Assembly: GCA_011032825.1 (NCBI GenBank)
Contig: JAADJZ010000025.1
Coordinates: 587,249-651,248, forward strand
DNA length: 64,000 bases
Origin: Massariosphaeria phaeospora
Lineage: Eukaryota; Ascomycota; Dothideomycetes; Pleosporales
Direction: 5' to 3'
A program made the translations under genes and the position numbers. How positions within the stretch are numbered: position 1 is the stretch's first letter; each line of letters begins with the position of its first letter. The notes below the pieces were generated by a model. That model was not told the DNA's origin, ran no database searches, and saw only the letters and a list, made by a program, of their open reading frames with translations. Positions 22,504 to 34,512 of this stretch are shown one piece after another.

Positions 22504-24400
22504 GCAAGTGAATTCCCAGACGTTGGCGGAATGGAGATGGCTACGTTATTTCCCCGATTGGGCCTGTATGTACAGTTCGACACGCATGTCTGGATCCGCT
22601 AATATGGACTAGACAGTAAATTCCAAGCCCGATAGTCCAAACTCATACTACCTACAGGGCTGGTACTGCAGCAAATTATCGATACGCGGTAACGATCAAC
22701 TGGCATCAGCACCGCATAAATGGTCTTAGCGCGTCGCGCGATGAATGCCCAGAATGGACTAACGGCACTACCCGCACCAAGACCCAACACCAACACCAAC
22801 AACTACTTAACTACTGCTTAAGGTTAGCACCACACCAACGAACCCAACACGGATACCCGAGCTGCGGTACCATTATTGCTCTCGCATTTTCTATCGCACG
22901 CTGCACAACATCCGCACGTGGAGGTTTTCGACGACACCTACGCAACGTTACATGTTGTCTGCCGATACGGAATGGGCGCGCAGACGTGCCTCTAGAGGAA
23001 CTCCCTCCACACTCACCCGTCAAGTCGCATCTGTCCTTACATCTGCAGTTCTACACCGGTAGATCAGCGCCTGAGAAAACCCGCAATGAATTAGATACTA
23101 GCCGTCGCATACGTACGCACCTCGACCCATCGAGCCGCTATCTCCCTCCAGCTTTGCATCGTACGTTTCCAAGAAGACCAATGGCTCGTATAGCATTAGC
23201 ACGCCGTTAATGTAATTTAAGAGATGAGAGCCGCATCCATTCTACCGCAGCCATTTTGCCCTTAAGTGTTAACGGCTTGAGGGCAGCCTGCAATGCCTCT
23301 GCAATATTTGTTTGGTTGCGAACGGTATCGACGACTCTGCTGTACTAGATAGATCAAGCGCTAATGCAGCGAAAGATAGGGAAAGCGAGCTATATCTATA
23401 CCAAACCCACACAGCATGTGCCTCCTTCGTTTCGCCGCGTACTTACAGACAGCTGAGCATCGTAGCTTGGAAGCTTCACGCACAGCAGTATAAAGTAATC
23501 TATACTTCCTACCTACATGGATTGAAGTACAGGCTTTGGAGGCTCGCGCGAACATAATCAAAGCCTCCCTTTCTCACTTGCGCCCTACTACCTTAGCCCC
23601 GCTCCTCAATAACAAACAGTGCATTAGCAGCGGCGCGAACAGTAAATCATACCCTTCTACCTTGAGCCCTATCCCTGCTGCCTTCATTCACGCACAGAAC
23701 AGAATCGTTCTGCTCCCGAAGAAGTAAGGGAGGCCAAACCGGACCAGCGCAGAATCATCTCCATCTCGTTACGAGTAACAAGCACCGATCTGTCTGGAGC
23801 CTAGTAGTACTATCTATCATGTACCATGGTCCCGCAACCGTGCTGAAAGAGAGCATACATAAGTAGATAATTTATATTTCTTAAGAATGGCAGAGAACAA
23901 AGCCTATCAACCTTTTACTAAATGCTTGGAGAAGAGTCGTCGGTGTGTTGTGATCGCGAAGTCCTGTCTGTCCGTCTCCCCAGTCTAGGCCGTCGGATCT
24001 GGATAGACGGCAGTAGTGTTGTGCGAATAGTAGTCCGTCCGGGGTCTTCAAAGAGATGAGACCCTCTCGATCCGAAACCATGAGAAGGAAAGGAAAGTAT
24101 ATGTGAGGCAGCACAACTGACTGACTGTGCCCAACGACGTTCATTGAGGGTGGAATACGCCGAGTCGCATTCATTTTCACGTTCACATAGCGATGCCTGG
24201 TGGTATTATAAGTTCGTCATTTGTTCAACCATCTATCCTACTACCGTCTATGCCACGCTCGACACACGACAGCCCCGCTGTGAGCAAAAACCAGCCACTC
24301 GTAAATGTACACGAAGTAAGGCAACCGTCCTACCTGACTCTGCACTACCCCCCGCGACCTCACGTCCACCCTTAGAGCATTCGCGCAAACTTTTACATCC
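22504..24400. other. Intergenic, 1.9 kb, no gene seen
   Basis: No frame has family features. The segment lies between the 3' ends of the 7TM gene and the ERG26-like gene. A copy of the dispersed motif AGCATTCGCGCAAACTTTTA lies at about 24,374, only ~25 bp beyond the stop codon of the ERG26-like gene. Confidence 0.45.
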
Positions 24401-25531
24401 TCACACCAACTTCCGAAACGCCTCACTCCGCTCCTTCTCCTCCCGACTAATATTCAAATACCACTTTGCCGTCCTCTCAATCCCGTCCTCCATACTAACC
24501 CGCGGCTTATACCCCAAGCGCGTCTTCGCCTTGGAGATGTCAAAGTACCGATGGATGGTCATGTACTTGATCTTCATGCGCGTAAACCGCGGCTGCTTGG
24601 TGCCGAGCGTGAAGCACCAGTAGAGACACTCGGTGATGGCGACGAGCACCCACATGACGCCCGCTGGGATCACGTAGACATCTTCTTTCTTGATGGGGTA
24701 GCCGGCGGCGGCGCCGACAGCGCGGGTGAAGTCCCAAAAGGGCCAGGGCTCGTCGTTGGTTATGACGAAAGCTTCGCCGTCGACTTTGCGGTCGGCGGGC
24801 TGGGGTCCTCGGGCTGCGTGGCTGCGGAGTAGGGCGCGGGCCGCGAGGAGTTGCGCGTCTGCGTTGTTGCCCACATACGTCCAGTCGAAGAGTTTGGTAT
24901 TGTCGCCGATCTGGATCTTGTTCTTGCCTTCTTTTGCGGCGCCGATGGTGTTGCCCGTAGTCGTGCGGTCGCCTTCGCCGAACATACCCGCTGGCCGGAT
25001 AGCACAGGTTCGGAGGCCGCTGCCTCCGCTGTCGTTCGCTTTCAAAATCATCTCCTCAGCCAGGGCCTTGGTGTGCGAATAGTATTCCGTCTGTTGGGGA
25101 AGGAAGAGAAGGGGCAGGTCTTCGGTGACGCCCGCTAGATCGCCTCGATTGTCGTGAATGACGGAGGAGCTTGATGTGTACACAAGTGCTTTGACAAACC
25201 CCACTTCTTGTATACACTTCAGAAGCGTACGCGTGCCTTCGACATTGACTTCGTTAAACAGCTTGCGGGTGCCGCCGAGTGCCTGGGGTGAGATAGCGTG
25301 GAAGATAACCCGAGGTTTTGCTTCTTCGAGGACCTTCATGATGTCTTCCCGGGATGTGATGTTTCCTACGATGTATCGTGCACCCTTTCGTTGGTAAGAG
25401 TCGACGTTGAGGTCCAGGGCCGTGATTTGGGAGACGTCGTCCGCATCGAGAAGCTTCTGGATGATGTGATGGCCGAGAAAGCCGCAACCGCCCAGAACCA
25501 GCACCGAGCCGAGCGCATCGACCGATGCCAT
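24401..25531 (-). CDS. ERG26: ERG26-like sterol-4-alpha-carboxylate 3-dehydrogenase
   Basis: This single-exon, 376-residue member of the 3-beta-HSD/short-chain dehydrogenase family starts MASVDALGSVLVLGGCGFLG. It shows the NAD(P)-binding GGCGFLG turn at about residues 14-20, the YTSSSSVIHD strand and the catalytic YSHTK (Tyr-x-x-x-Lys). ERG26 oxidises and decarboxylates C4-methyl sterol carboxylates in the endoplasmic reticulum during ergosterol synthesis. A hydrophobic segment (VIPAGVMWVLVAITECLYW) near residue 290 fits ER membrane attachment. The frame extends 10 codons upstream to 25561, but the ATG at 25531 fits family N-termini better. A related 3-beta-HSD with another sterol or steroid substrate is also possible, so the symbol is a family-level call. 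Confidence 0.85.
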   Translation of the reverse strand: MASVDALGSVLVLGGCGFLGHHIIQKLLDADDVSQITALDLNVDSYQRKGARYIVGNITSREDIMKVLEEAKPRVIFHAISPQALGGTRKLFNEVNVEGTRTLLKCIQEVGFVKALVYTSSSSVIHDNRGDLAGVTEDLPLLFLPQQTEYYSHTKALAEEMILKANDSGGSGLRTCAIRPAGMFGEGDRTTTGNTIGAAKEGKNKIQIGDNTKLFDWTYVGNNADAQLLAARALLRSHAARGPQPADRKVDGEAFVITNDEPWPFWDFTRAVGAAAGYPIKKEDVYVIPAGVMWVLVAITECLYWCFTLGTKQPRFTRMKIKYMTIHRYFDISKAKTRLGYKPRVSMEDGIERTAKWYLNISREEKERSEAFRKLV

Positions 25532-26306
25532 GACAGAAGCTTGAAAACAAGAGGGTAACAATGAGAGAGTTAAGGTGTTTCGGAGGTCAAGATTAGAGGG
25601 CGGCGCCAGAGCTCTTATGTACCACTAGCCGGGCGTAATAAATTACAAATGTCACAGAAACGGGTGACTTATACGAGGGTTGCTGTGCCATTATTTCGCC
25701 CGGGCAGTGGCACTGTACTTTTATTTCTCGGGTCCGAGGTACTTCGTGCAAATTCGTGCGATAGAAATGCACTGTGCTGCTCCTTGGTACCAGCCTGTTC
25801 GTCAGCTCGTCTAAAGTTCGCTAATCTTTCCCGGATACGGCATTTCCTCAGCCGAATGGAAGAAGGGTCTTGCGGAGTAGGCGATTCTTGTACGGAGTGG
25901 AGTATCCTCAGGTTGGACACCCAACGCCGAGGTAGGTACATCCAGATCTTTGACGCCGGATCGAACACCATGCCAAAACGGCATCGGTCCCTGTCAAAAA
26001 TGCCACCTTGTCTGCCAATATACTTCATCGGTGGGAGCACGAGTAGAGAGAGTGAAGCAAAATAGCCTTGGTGTGGATACCAGTAAAAACATCGATTGAG
26101 TGTTTGTTTGATTGTGTAGTCAAGGCTAGGCGTGAGGGTGAACGGCTTCCACCGCAATATGTAGTCGCTCGCTATCTGATTAGCGCAGTCAGCTTCGAGA
26201 AGCATTTGTAAGAAACTTGTAGTTACCTGCAAATCCTGGCTATCGCATCGATCCTCGGCCTGCTTGACCCCCTCCGGCGACATGTTTGAGCAGCGCGGCG
26301 CCTATT
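25532..26306. other. Intergenic upstream of the ERG26-like gene
   Basis: A 204-codon frame covers 26283-25669 on the - strand, just after the dynactin subunit stop. Its product has no domain, its composition is unremarkable and it fills the space expected for a 3' UTR and promoter, so I do not call it a gene. Confidence 0.4.
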
Positions 26307-27041
26307 TCACATCCATTTCACCACCTGATTCGGTACCAGCTTCTTGAACATCTCTATCTGCCTCGCATGCTGGAACGCCTTCATCTCCTGCAGCTCTGGC
26401 CGCGCCTGCAGCGTCTTATCCAGGCGCCTTTCCACCCCGCTGTACACGACCGTATAATCCGGAACATTCGTATTCGGCGCCAGAACCGTAGCCGCGGAAA
26501 CTGTGCAGAACTATAAATTCCGCAGTTAGCAGGAGTAGATCAGCTCGAAAAGCGACATCCATACCTTGCCAACCACGCACCCCCGCCCCAGCACCGCCCC
26601 TACCTCGATCACGGTCCCCTCGCCCACCTCCGCAGCCTCCACTACGGCATTTGTCTCTATGACGACGTTATTTCCCAGCAGCGTGCCCTCGCTCCTCCCC
26701 GACGAAGCATCCCGCGCGCTCGCGACACTGCTGCGCCGACTATCCCCACCCACCTCCCCGCTATCCCCAATGCCGAGCCCCACCTTCGCCCGCTCGTACA
26801 CGACAACGCCCTCGCTGAGCACCACGGGCGCAAATGCGCTGCTGATCTTGCAGTGCGGATGTAGCACCGAGTTCGCGCCGACGGTGATGGCGTGCGTGCC
26901 CGTGAGCTGCGCGTGCTGGGCGATGAGGACACTGACGTCGAGGACAATCGAGGACGGTTTGGGAAGCACCGAAGAGCGCTTTTGAAGGGTCGAGGTGCGG
27001 CGGTCAGGCCCCGGGCGCGAGGGGGTCGGTTGAGATGACAT
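26307..27041 (-). CDS. DCTN6: Dynactin subunit 6 (p27)
   Basis: Two exons, 27041-26565 and 26510-26307, joined through a 54-bp GT-AG intron, give 226 residues. The protein is a left-handed beta-helix of hexapeptide repeats (DVSVLIAQHAQLTGTHAITV, then NNVVIETNAVVEAAEVGEGT, then IEVGAVLGRGCVVGK), as in the pointed-end dynactin subunit p27. An inserted Ser/Arg/Gly-rich loop (residues ~85-115) is typical of fungal members. The C-terminal helix reads QARPELQEMKAFQHARQIEM. The protein sits in the dynactin complex that couples dynein to cargo on microtubules. The start is the ATG giving MSSQPTPSRPG; the frame continues 66 codons further upstream without conserved sequence. Confidence 0.9.
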
Positions 27042-27283
27042 TGGAGGGTTTGATGGTGGGCGGTGTGGGTTCAGGCGGACTAGAGGAGTTGGTTGGGGGA
27101 TGGTTCCGCGGCGTCGGGACTGTGAGGCGTTCCGAAGTCGTTCCGAAACACGTGATCTGATATGATCCATGAATACCCAGGTACATCGGCAAGTACAGTA
27201 TGCACATAAGAAGATCGGGCGAGCAGGAAAATTTTCCATTCAACTAGCTTTGCCACCTATGTAGCCAGATGCTCAATTCCTGG

Positions 27284-28016
27284 CTACCGCATCTTCGTCC
27301 GCTTGGATGCCTCTTTCTCGCTTACAAATTGCCGAACTAACCTTTCATTCGCGCCATTTCCTTCTATCACCACCCGCACCAGCTCGTACTCCTGAAAAAC
27401 AAACTCATCGGCATCCGCCCCAGGCGCTCTTGAATCGGGTATCTCCAGCGGGTGATCGTCTCTCAGGTCGCTGAACTTGCTCGCAATGCTCATTCCGACT
27501 CGCCGAACGGCATCTCTAGGGAGATAGCCCCAGTTATCGTCAATGTCTGAGACCCTATAGCTCTGCATAGTCTCACCATCTCTTGGATTAAAGTTGAAAA
27601 GAAGCCACATGTCGCCAGATTGTCCGTCCGAATTGATGACGACAACAACCACGTAGCCAGTATCATACCTTGGGGTTATCAAACTACTAAACTCCAGCTG
27701 GGGAAGTATTGTCGAACTGCTCTAATCGCCTTCGCTTTTCCCCTGGTTTCGGCGGTACGATATGTCGGTTTATATCTAGAAACCTTGCCAAGGTCTTCGT
27801 GCGGGGATCGTCCTCGTCCAACTCTTTCGTTTCCGCAAGCGCAAAAGGATCTGGCATAGGCCTATATGTATTGGTTTTGTGCGTGCCGAGACCGATATGG
27901 GGAAAAGTAGTTGCAATCAACAACGTGGTGAGGCATGTAACATCATCATCGTCACGGAAGCAGCAACTAAAGATCAGGTCAACGTAACGCGTAGCAGGAG
28001 AGGGGCCGGGCATCAT
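27284..28016 (-). pseudogene. Hypothetical protein gene, frame-shifted or with an unrecognised intron
   Basis: Two adjoining - strand frames read as protein-like sequence. The upstream frame (28016-27687) contains RPMPDPFALAETKELDEDDP and PPKPGEKRRRLEQFDNTS. The downstream frame (27682-27284) contains YDTGYVVVVVINSDGQSGDM, WLLFNFNPRDGETMQSYRV and FVFQEYELVRVVIEGNG. They are in different phases and meet at about 27,690 without an intron of normal length, so either a short indel broke the gene or a splice site was missed. I do not recognise the family. It lies between dynactin subunit 6 and the hAT element. Confidence 0.4.
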
Positions 28017-28603
28017 CCAATGCGGTCTTGCTGATGTCTATATGATCTTCTTCAACTCCCAGTCGCTGTATGCACGGTAACTCTCCTGGTTAGGAAGTTG
28101 CGTGTTAATCCATCCGCCGGGCATGGTCTTTTTCGTTATTCTCAGTTGCTCGAACTCTTGTTCAGAAGATGGCGGCTTGATGATATCTGGCAGGACATAG
28201 GGTTAGAGAGTATGCGCAAAGACACGGGACGTGTAACGAACCCGGTGAGTATTTGGGTTGTGCCAATGTTTTTCTCCCCTCGGCGACCTCCTTGCCAGCG
28301 TTCGGCATGGATGGAGAAGGAATCCTCCATTCGCCCATGGGCAACCTCCGGAGATTTCCATGGGCGCCAAGTCGGATATCCCGCCCATAGTAACTTGTAT
28401 AGGCTAGATATCTGCATGGTCTAAAAGGTTAATCCTACGAGGTCTATCAATGGCCTCCGGGGCGAGATTTTGCCACCCGGTGTTAGTGTACGATCGTTGA
28501 CCTAGCGCTTGATTGTTGCTAGCTATCTACACTATATATTGATTGCCTGATCAAATGAGATTGCCTGTTGCCTATAAAAATGAGTGTAGCTATCGTCGTC
28601 GCC
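28017..28603. other. Spacer next to the hAT element
   Basis: No gene is supported. The right part (from ~28,440) may contain the 3' terminal region of the hAT element, but I could not establish a terminal inverted repeat or an 8-bp target duplication. Confidence 0.35.
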
Positions 28604-31600
28604 TCAATCCTCTTGAAACAGTACTCCGCCAGCAATTGACTCATCGCATGTAGAGAGATCACGTACAGGGGGGTAATCCTCGTCAATAGCAAGGTAGGTG
28701 CCCCGTAGCGCCTCGTAGTGGTTGGAGACATCTACGAGCCTTGATTTGCCCCAGTTTTGTAGGCAAAGTGAAGCCTCTAGTGTAGCCTCGAGCATCCGAT
28801 TTCGATGCGCTATAACACGGAGGCCAGCTTGGCTGAAGATTCTCTCTGGCTCAGAGCTCATGGCAGGTATAGAGAGTATATCAACCGCCATACGTAAGAG
28901 GCGTGGGTATTTGGCCTTGATAGATGCTCGCCTCCAGAAGAGCGCTGGCACAAGGCGATTAGTCTCTCGAGCCTCATTGAGGTAGGCATCTAGCTCATCC
29001 CGGAATGCCTGGGGCAATGGGAGGCGCATGTCCTCCTCAAGCTCCTTATCAATCTTGCGGTACTTCTGTTTACGCTGGCTTTGGCTGTTGCCAGAGGTAT
29101 CTGCCAGTGGAGCGCGGGATTCCTGGGACGACGATGTATCCTCTGGCAAGGTAATAGGGATACTCTCGTACTTCTGTTTGTACAGAGCGCGCACCTAGGC
29201 GACGCCTATGTTCGCCCAGTAGGTGCCCTACTCCTTTTCCAATAGGGGTTTTTTACCCCTTGGGTCTAACAGGACTGCGGCGGCGTATACCGGCGATCTA
29301 TCAAGCAAAGCATAGTAATCCTTTGCCTTCTGCCACGCCTGTTCGATTGCCACCTACATATACCGATGGGAATCGTGCGGAGACTCTTGATACTTGATCT
29401 TCAGGTCCTCAAGCCTACGCAAGAGGATTTTAAGGCATCTAGCAACGTGCGCTACACCCATATCAACGTTCTCATCTAGCCTAGCTTCAAGCATCTTGGT
29501 AGCGTCTTTGAAAGGTTCCAGAATCTCAATCAACTCATTGATTACATCCCAATCGTACGTAGCTATGCGATTTTGCAGTACAATACGGGCAAGAGACTGG
29601 CTAGGCATCTCATTAAGCGGTTTTTCAAGCCGTCTAGTCACGAGAGCCTGGTGCCTTGAGGTCTCGTTATCCAGAAACGTTTCAATGGCGTCCTGTAGCT
29701 TTGCGGCGCGCGCAGCCATATCGTAGGTTGAGTTCCATCTAAAGCAGTCGTTAGTTAAGTAGCGTCCCGATTAGGCCAATTGTATAGCCAAATCTAACAA
29801 CACTCTACTACACTTTTGTTTTCGCCTACAACGTCGCATCTCAATGCAATTTTAGGGATCGCTGCAACAAGGTCATACCCTCAGGCGTTTTTTAGGAATA
29901 AGAAAAATATTGCGTGGCAATAAAGTAAAGTGATCTGGCGCAGCGCGGAGTTTTGATGGGGTCGCGAAAAATACGCTAAAATAATTAAGCGAGCCTGCCG
30001 CCACCCCCTCTCAGCCATGTTTTCGCCGCGGGAGTGCCCCTGAACTCTCGCTACAAGATAGCCAGCGCCAACCCCCCTATCGCGACAACAACACCACCAC
30101 GCGTCGTCGCATTACAAATAAGAGGTGAATTACAATATAAATTTGCATGCGACAAACGTCCCGTTCTTAGAAATAGAAAAAAGCGACGTAGGGTGGAGCG
30201 ATTTCGCTCTAAAGTTGGTTGTGTACGAAATGGAACATTTGCGCGACAGTAAGGTGAAAAACAACGTACCGGGTATCATTACACATGATGAGCTTGAGAA
30301 TAGGCGCAGCCTCTTTTGCCCGTGGATTTCTCGCCTTCTAGAGATGCTCCTGTACGTCCTCAAAGCGTCGAGTTCTGCCTACGGAAGCTCTAATCCATCG
30401 TACAATCATATAGAGCATCCCAATAGGCCCCTTTTGTCTCCAAATCTTGTGCTCATCCTCCAAACTAGTGCGAGTTAGGAGCTCCCGTTCAAACATCTCA
30501 TAATCCTGCCCCCATAGGACCTGCTTAGCGATTAGGTTGATAATGTAGCCAGCGCAGCGAAGTCTCCTCCACGCTAGGTCAAAGTTCAGCTCCTTTGCAA
30601 GGTCATCAACTGCAGTGTCGTTAGAAGACGCGTTGTCTAGTACAAAGTAGCCAATCCTACTCTCAATATCATAGGTCTTGATGACTGCAAGAACGTCCGC
30701 GCAGAGATTGGCGCCACTGTGTGAATCCGGGAGCTCTGTGAGTGCCAAAAGCGCTGTACGCGTTTTACCGTAGCGATCCACCCAATAGGCAACTACACTA
30801 TTCATTGCCTTGTTACGGCGGGACGTCTATACGTCAAAAGATAGATAGACCTTGCCGTAGGACTCCTTCAGGAGCTTCTTAATCTCGTCTCGATGGAGCC
30901 TAAACTCCTTCATCATCCATCGAACTACTGTAGTCTCATCCGGTACAGCTTGCTCATCTGTGAACGGAATAATGCGCGATAGAATACGCCAGAAATGTAG
31001 ACTGTTGACCTTATAGAAGGGGATATTGTCAAGCACGATCCATTTGAAGATGTCCTTCTTGAGGGCAATAGGATCAAAGGTCTCAAGAATCTGATTGTAC
31101 GCCTCCTTTTGCTTAGGATCGGATGTATCCAAAAGATCAAGAGCGCCGGCGCCGCCAGCAAGGTCGTTCAGAAAAGATGTACTCTCATCTTGATAGGTCC
31201 TAAAATGAACCTAGCGGAAGTAATCCAGTACACCCCTACTGCCTTTTGTGATGTTCATAAGGCAAAGCGACGTAGGTTGTTTGCCGTAACACGTCCTGCA
31301 GAGGAAGCTCCTCTTTTCTGAATTGATCTCGTTTTGGGAAACATCCAGGCGGGCAAGCGGTACGCCGTATTTCCACTACCAAGCACGTGTTTTGGCAACC
31401 TTTGTAGGGCGTACAAAGTTCTGCAGGTATAGATCATCCCATTTGACCCACGAGTAGTCAAAGGATAGCTGCTAGGTAGGGCCTGGATCGGCCACTGCCT
31501 CTATACTCTCTTCATTTGTACGTTGAAGCTCTGTAGGCACCTCTAAATCGGCAGTGGCAACCTCTGTAAGAGATGCGGCATCAGCCTCATCATCTTGCCA

Positions 31601-31711
31601 GATGTTGAAGCTTGAATTGAGTGGCGTTTGAGAGCTCTGTGATGTATTCGGACCATCCGAAGTAGGCGTAGCAACCTCATTTTGAGTCGATCGAGTGATT
31701 CTGGAGGACAT
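28604..31711 (-). pseudogene. hAT-family transposase, decayed and interrupted
   Basis: Read from 31711 down, the pieces follow the order of a fungal hAT transposase. There is a Ser/Thr/Glu-rich N-terminus, a BED-finger-like segment (FLCRTCYGKQPTSLCLMNIT), and the region VRWMMKEFRLHRDEIKKLL with GKVYLSFDV. The RNase-H-like core follows (NSVVAYWVDRYGKTRTALLA, then GYFVLDNASSNDTAVDDLAK), then FRWNSTYDMAARAAKLQDAI. The C-terminal hAT dimerisation domain comes last (RLLRMAVDILSIPAMSSEPE, then RIFSQAGLRVIAHRNRMLEA). Several in-frame TAG codons sit where Trp is expected, for example after SFDV at about 30,827. About 520 bp of unrelated sequence splits the core between NDTR and RWNSTYD. The element cannot encode an active enzyme. 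Confidence 0.85.
29765..30290. other. Unidentified insertion inside the hAT transposase
   Basis: The hAT reading stops after KLIMCNDTR at ~30,290 and resumes with RWNSTYDM at ~29,740. The intervening half kilobase has a different composition and no transposase similarity. I found no clear inverted repeats, so the type of insert and its exact ends are unknown. Confidence 0.4.
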
Positions 31712-31929
31712 CTTGACGATAGAGAGTCAAAACAACACGTATTAGATAGGGCAGAGTTGATTTATAAGGCAGAAAAACGCTCCTAAGGTGTATGAGATGG
31801 ATGAGATAGATGCGGGCAATAAGGGGGGGGAATGACGTTCAAGCGCTATACGCCAAGGTCTCCACATCCCCGCGTCAAACTAGCGCTAGACAATCAATTA
31901 AACCTAAGGTAGCTAATTGTATTACAAAT

Positions 31930-32160
31930 CTATGAGCTTAGCCACCTTGGAGAAAATCCAGAGTCTAGGGGCGGAGGTGGGCGGAATAGGCTGGATGGAA
32001 TCTCCATCCATGCAGAACGCTGCTCCTTGCTCAGCCAGGTAAAATAAGCTTTGAGTTCCTCTTGGCTTGAGAGCTGCGATTTGACATAATCGACGTAACC
32101 AAGCCCTTTGATTGCCTCCGCTCTGATTCGTTCAAGATTTCCTTCTGAAAGTTGCGACAT
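31930..32160 (-). CDS. Small hypothetical protein
   Basis: This 76-residue frame (MSQLSEGNLERIRAEAIKGL, later YFTWLSKEQRSAWMEIPSSL) has protein-like composition and amphipathic helices. It has no recognised domain. It lies just upstream of the hAT element on the same strand and could be an unrelated small gene, a gene end, or chance. Confidence 0.3.
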   Translation of the reverse strand: MSQLSEGNLERIRAEAIKGLGYVDYVKSQLSSQEELKAYFTWLSKEQRSAWMEIPSSLFRPPPPLDSGFSPRWLSS

Positions 32161-33124
32161 TGCGAAGTGTGTCCAAATTGCGCAAGCACGCAACGTCAGA
32201 CAGTGGACACAAGGAACTGGAAAGCGTTGTAAATCTTGCGGTATTCGGCGAGGCCAGGTTAAATGATACACAGTGGATGCGTCGCGTGATCCCAAAATTC
32301 GTTCTGGTCTGCGGCGCTTCGTGGGCGGTAGTGGAATTCAGAGCAAGAACGGCCGATGCTTTATACCTTTCTCTGTGGGCCCAAGAAGAAATTTTTCCTG
32401 CGCCGCCCATGATCGGCCGTTGAGAGTCATCGATACCAGCTTATAATGTCTTTGCACTGATACGTCGAGTGATACAGGGGTTTGACATCCGACTTATCTG
32501 CTACCAAAGTTGAGGCACGCTTTCAGCGCACAGAACAAGCCGCGAGAGAGGGGAATTTACGAACGAAGAAATGATGTGCTATATCGAAATTCGGGATTTT
32601 CTTGTAAAACTACTTTGGCAACGTTAAACGCTGAGCTGACAGCCATGTAATGCATCACGTGACTGATATTTCTTATCGAAATCCAGTGATGTGTGCCATT
32701 AGCTGAGGTTCTTTCGAAGGAGGCATGGCTGCGAAGTCGATTCGAAACTATTTCAAAGACGAACACATATGTAGAGATACTTGTGCGAATCAGGTTACCT
32801 AGGTATCGTGGCGAACCCGTGGTCCCGCCATATGGACGTAAGCGGGGAGCCAGCCTTCACGGTTCACCTGCACCCGTCGTGCTGTCATTTTCACTACCAC
32901 CAATTACTATACTATCCCACTTCGCTCATGCAAGGTACCCCACACTATCCGTAGATCTACGTTCCGCAAAGTCTATCGCGATCACACCGCGAGGCGAGAC
33001 GACTCCGCAAGCGCCGCTGTGCCCCGGTCCGTCCACCTCGACCTTTCTTCCATCAATCCCGCCCGAATTATCGCATCAGAACCACGATCAACTCACATCC
33101 TCTCGTCCCTTTCCTGTCGTTCCA
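32161..33124. other. Intergenic, no gene seen
   Basis: Only short or low-scoring frames occur. A frame running in from 32,693 becomes protein-like only near 33,125. Confidence 0.35.
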
Positions 33125-33436
33125 ATGGCCGCAGATCACGCGTCATGTCGGGTAGCCATCTACGTCAAAGTCACCGACATCGACGGCGAGGCGCTTTGTA
33201 GACACATCACCCTGGGACGAGCCTTTTGCTCCAGCGTGCTGTCGCGAGACTTCCGCAGTAAGATTCATTCCGATGGATACGATGCTTGCCACATCCCTGC
33301 CAACTTCGACTCCAGGCAAGCCCTCAGCGTCTATTTTCTCTTCGACTTGGGTGTCAAAGGACCATTGCCTGCAGGCGACGCGTTGCAGATCCCTCGTTTT
33401 GTCTATCTCGCCAGTCGAGCACAGGGGACTTGGTAA
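33125..33436 (+). CDS. Hypothetical 103-residue protein
   Basis: The frame encodes MAADHASCRVAIYVKVTDID, followed by RHITLGRAFCSSVLSRDFRS and ALSVYFLFDLGVKGPL. It shows alternating hydrophobic strands and charged turns like a small folded domain, but I recognise no family. The same frame extends upstream to 32,693 with less protein-like sequence; the internal ATG at 33,125 is a guess for the start. It may be a remnant. Confidence 0.35.
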   Translation: MAADHASCRVAIYVKVTDIDGEALCRHITLGRAFCSSVLSRDFRSKIHSDGYDACHIPANFDSRQALSVYFLFDLGVKGPLPAGDALQIPRFVYLASRAQGTW

Positions 33437-34512
33437 GGCAGAATAATTCATATACATGCACATGCATATGCGCAATTGGATAATGTATTTATTGATGATT
33501 AGGAACTTCATTCCCCGCCCCAGGGCGATCGAAAAAGTCAAGGAGCGGATGCAGAATTATCCATGGGGAGGTTCGATCGAGCAGGAGATATTTGCAGAAT
33601 TGTGCACTTGATTGCCGGAGGCGTCTCTGGGGGCGTCTCTCTTCTGCACTCCGGGCAGTATTTGTCAGGTTCGTCTTCCTGCAGAACATGAGCATCGTTC
33701 CTTTGATTCTGCGGGCAACTTTGTTCCCTTGCAATTTGCTGGCTGACATTGCGTAATGTGTTTGATTCGAGTAGGTTCACCGCTAACGCTGGCATGCCAG
33801 GCGGAACAAGCGAACATGGCTATGACGTTTTGACACATCTAAGGCCCAATTATTACCATTCCCTGTCGATTTGGCTTTGCGCATAACATACCTTGGTGTT
33901 CCGGTGATCGATTATCCGGTTTCGGATACGGTCCTGGCTAGACGTGGGAAGATATAGAAAGGAATTTTAACGGAGTCGACGGAAAAGAGATGTAAAAGCA
34001 ATGCGGGCAAGAAACCGAGGAGAGAAAGGTTTGAGGTACAGCTAATGTATGTACCGAGGCCTGGGTTGAAGTACTGAAAAGATGCATGTGGCCAAGGTGG
34101 CACAGCAATACACTGCCTGCTACCAGACATGGAATTTATGGGAAAGGTAGCGCGCGCTACAAACACGAACTCACTATCAGATCATGCGACCGAGACCCCC
34201 AAATACTGACGGATAAGAATCACTGGTTGTCCCGGAAAGAAGTGATAACTTGAGACCAGCGAGCGCTTCTGGACCCCATGCGTCTGACGGCAACGCGCCT
34301 CCCTCGCCGTATGCATCCGATCTTCCCAACCAAAGAATATCGTGAAGTCCTTCCTAATCTGAAACCAGACCTCTGCTTGGGCTCAAAACGCACACTTGGT
34401 TCGCCATTTTACCAGAGCCATCTGACCAAACCCCGGGAACGAACCCGACCAGCTCCTCACGTGGTGTAGCGAGCGCGGCTCTAATCGTGGAAGATTGACG
34501 AAACTAAAACCA
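33437..34512. other. Intergenic, no gene seen
   Basis: On the - strand an 85-codon frame at 33795-33538 contains a CPECRRE string but lacks any further support. Nothing else is recognisable. Confidence 0.35.

Noticed and set aside
25669..26283. 204-codon - strand frame between dynactin subunit 6 and the ERG26-like gene
   Set aside because: No domain, no conserved pattern, and it fills the expected UTR and promoter space.
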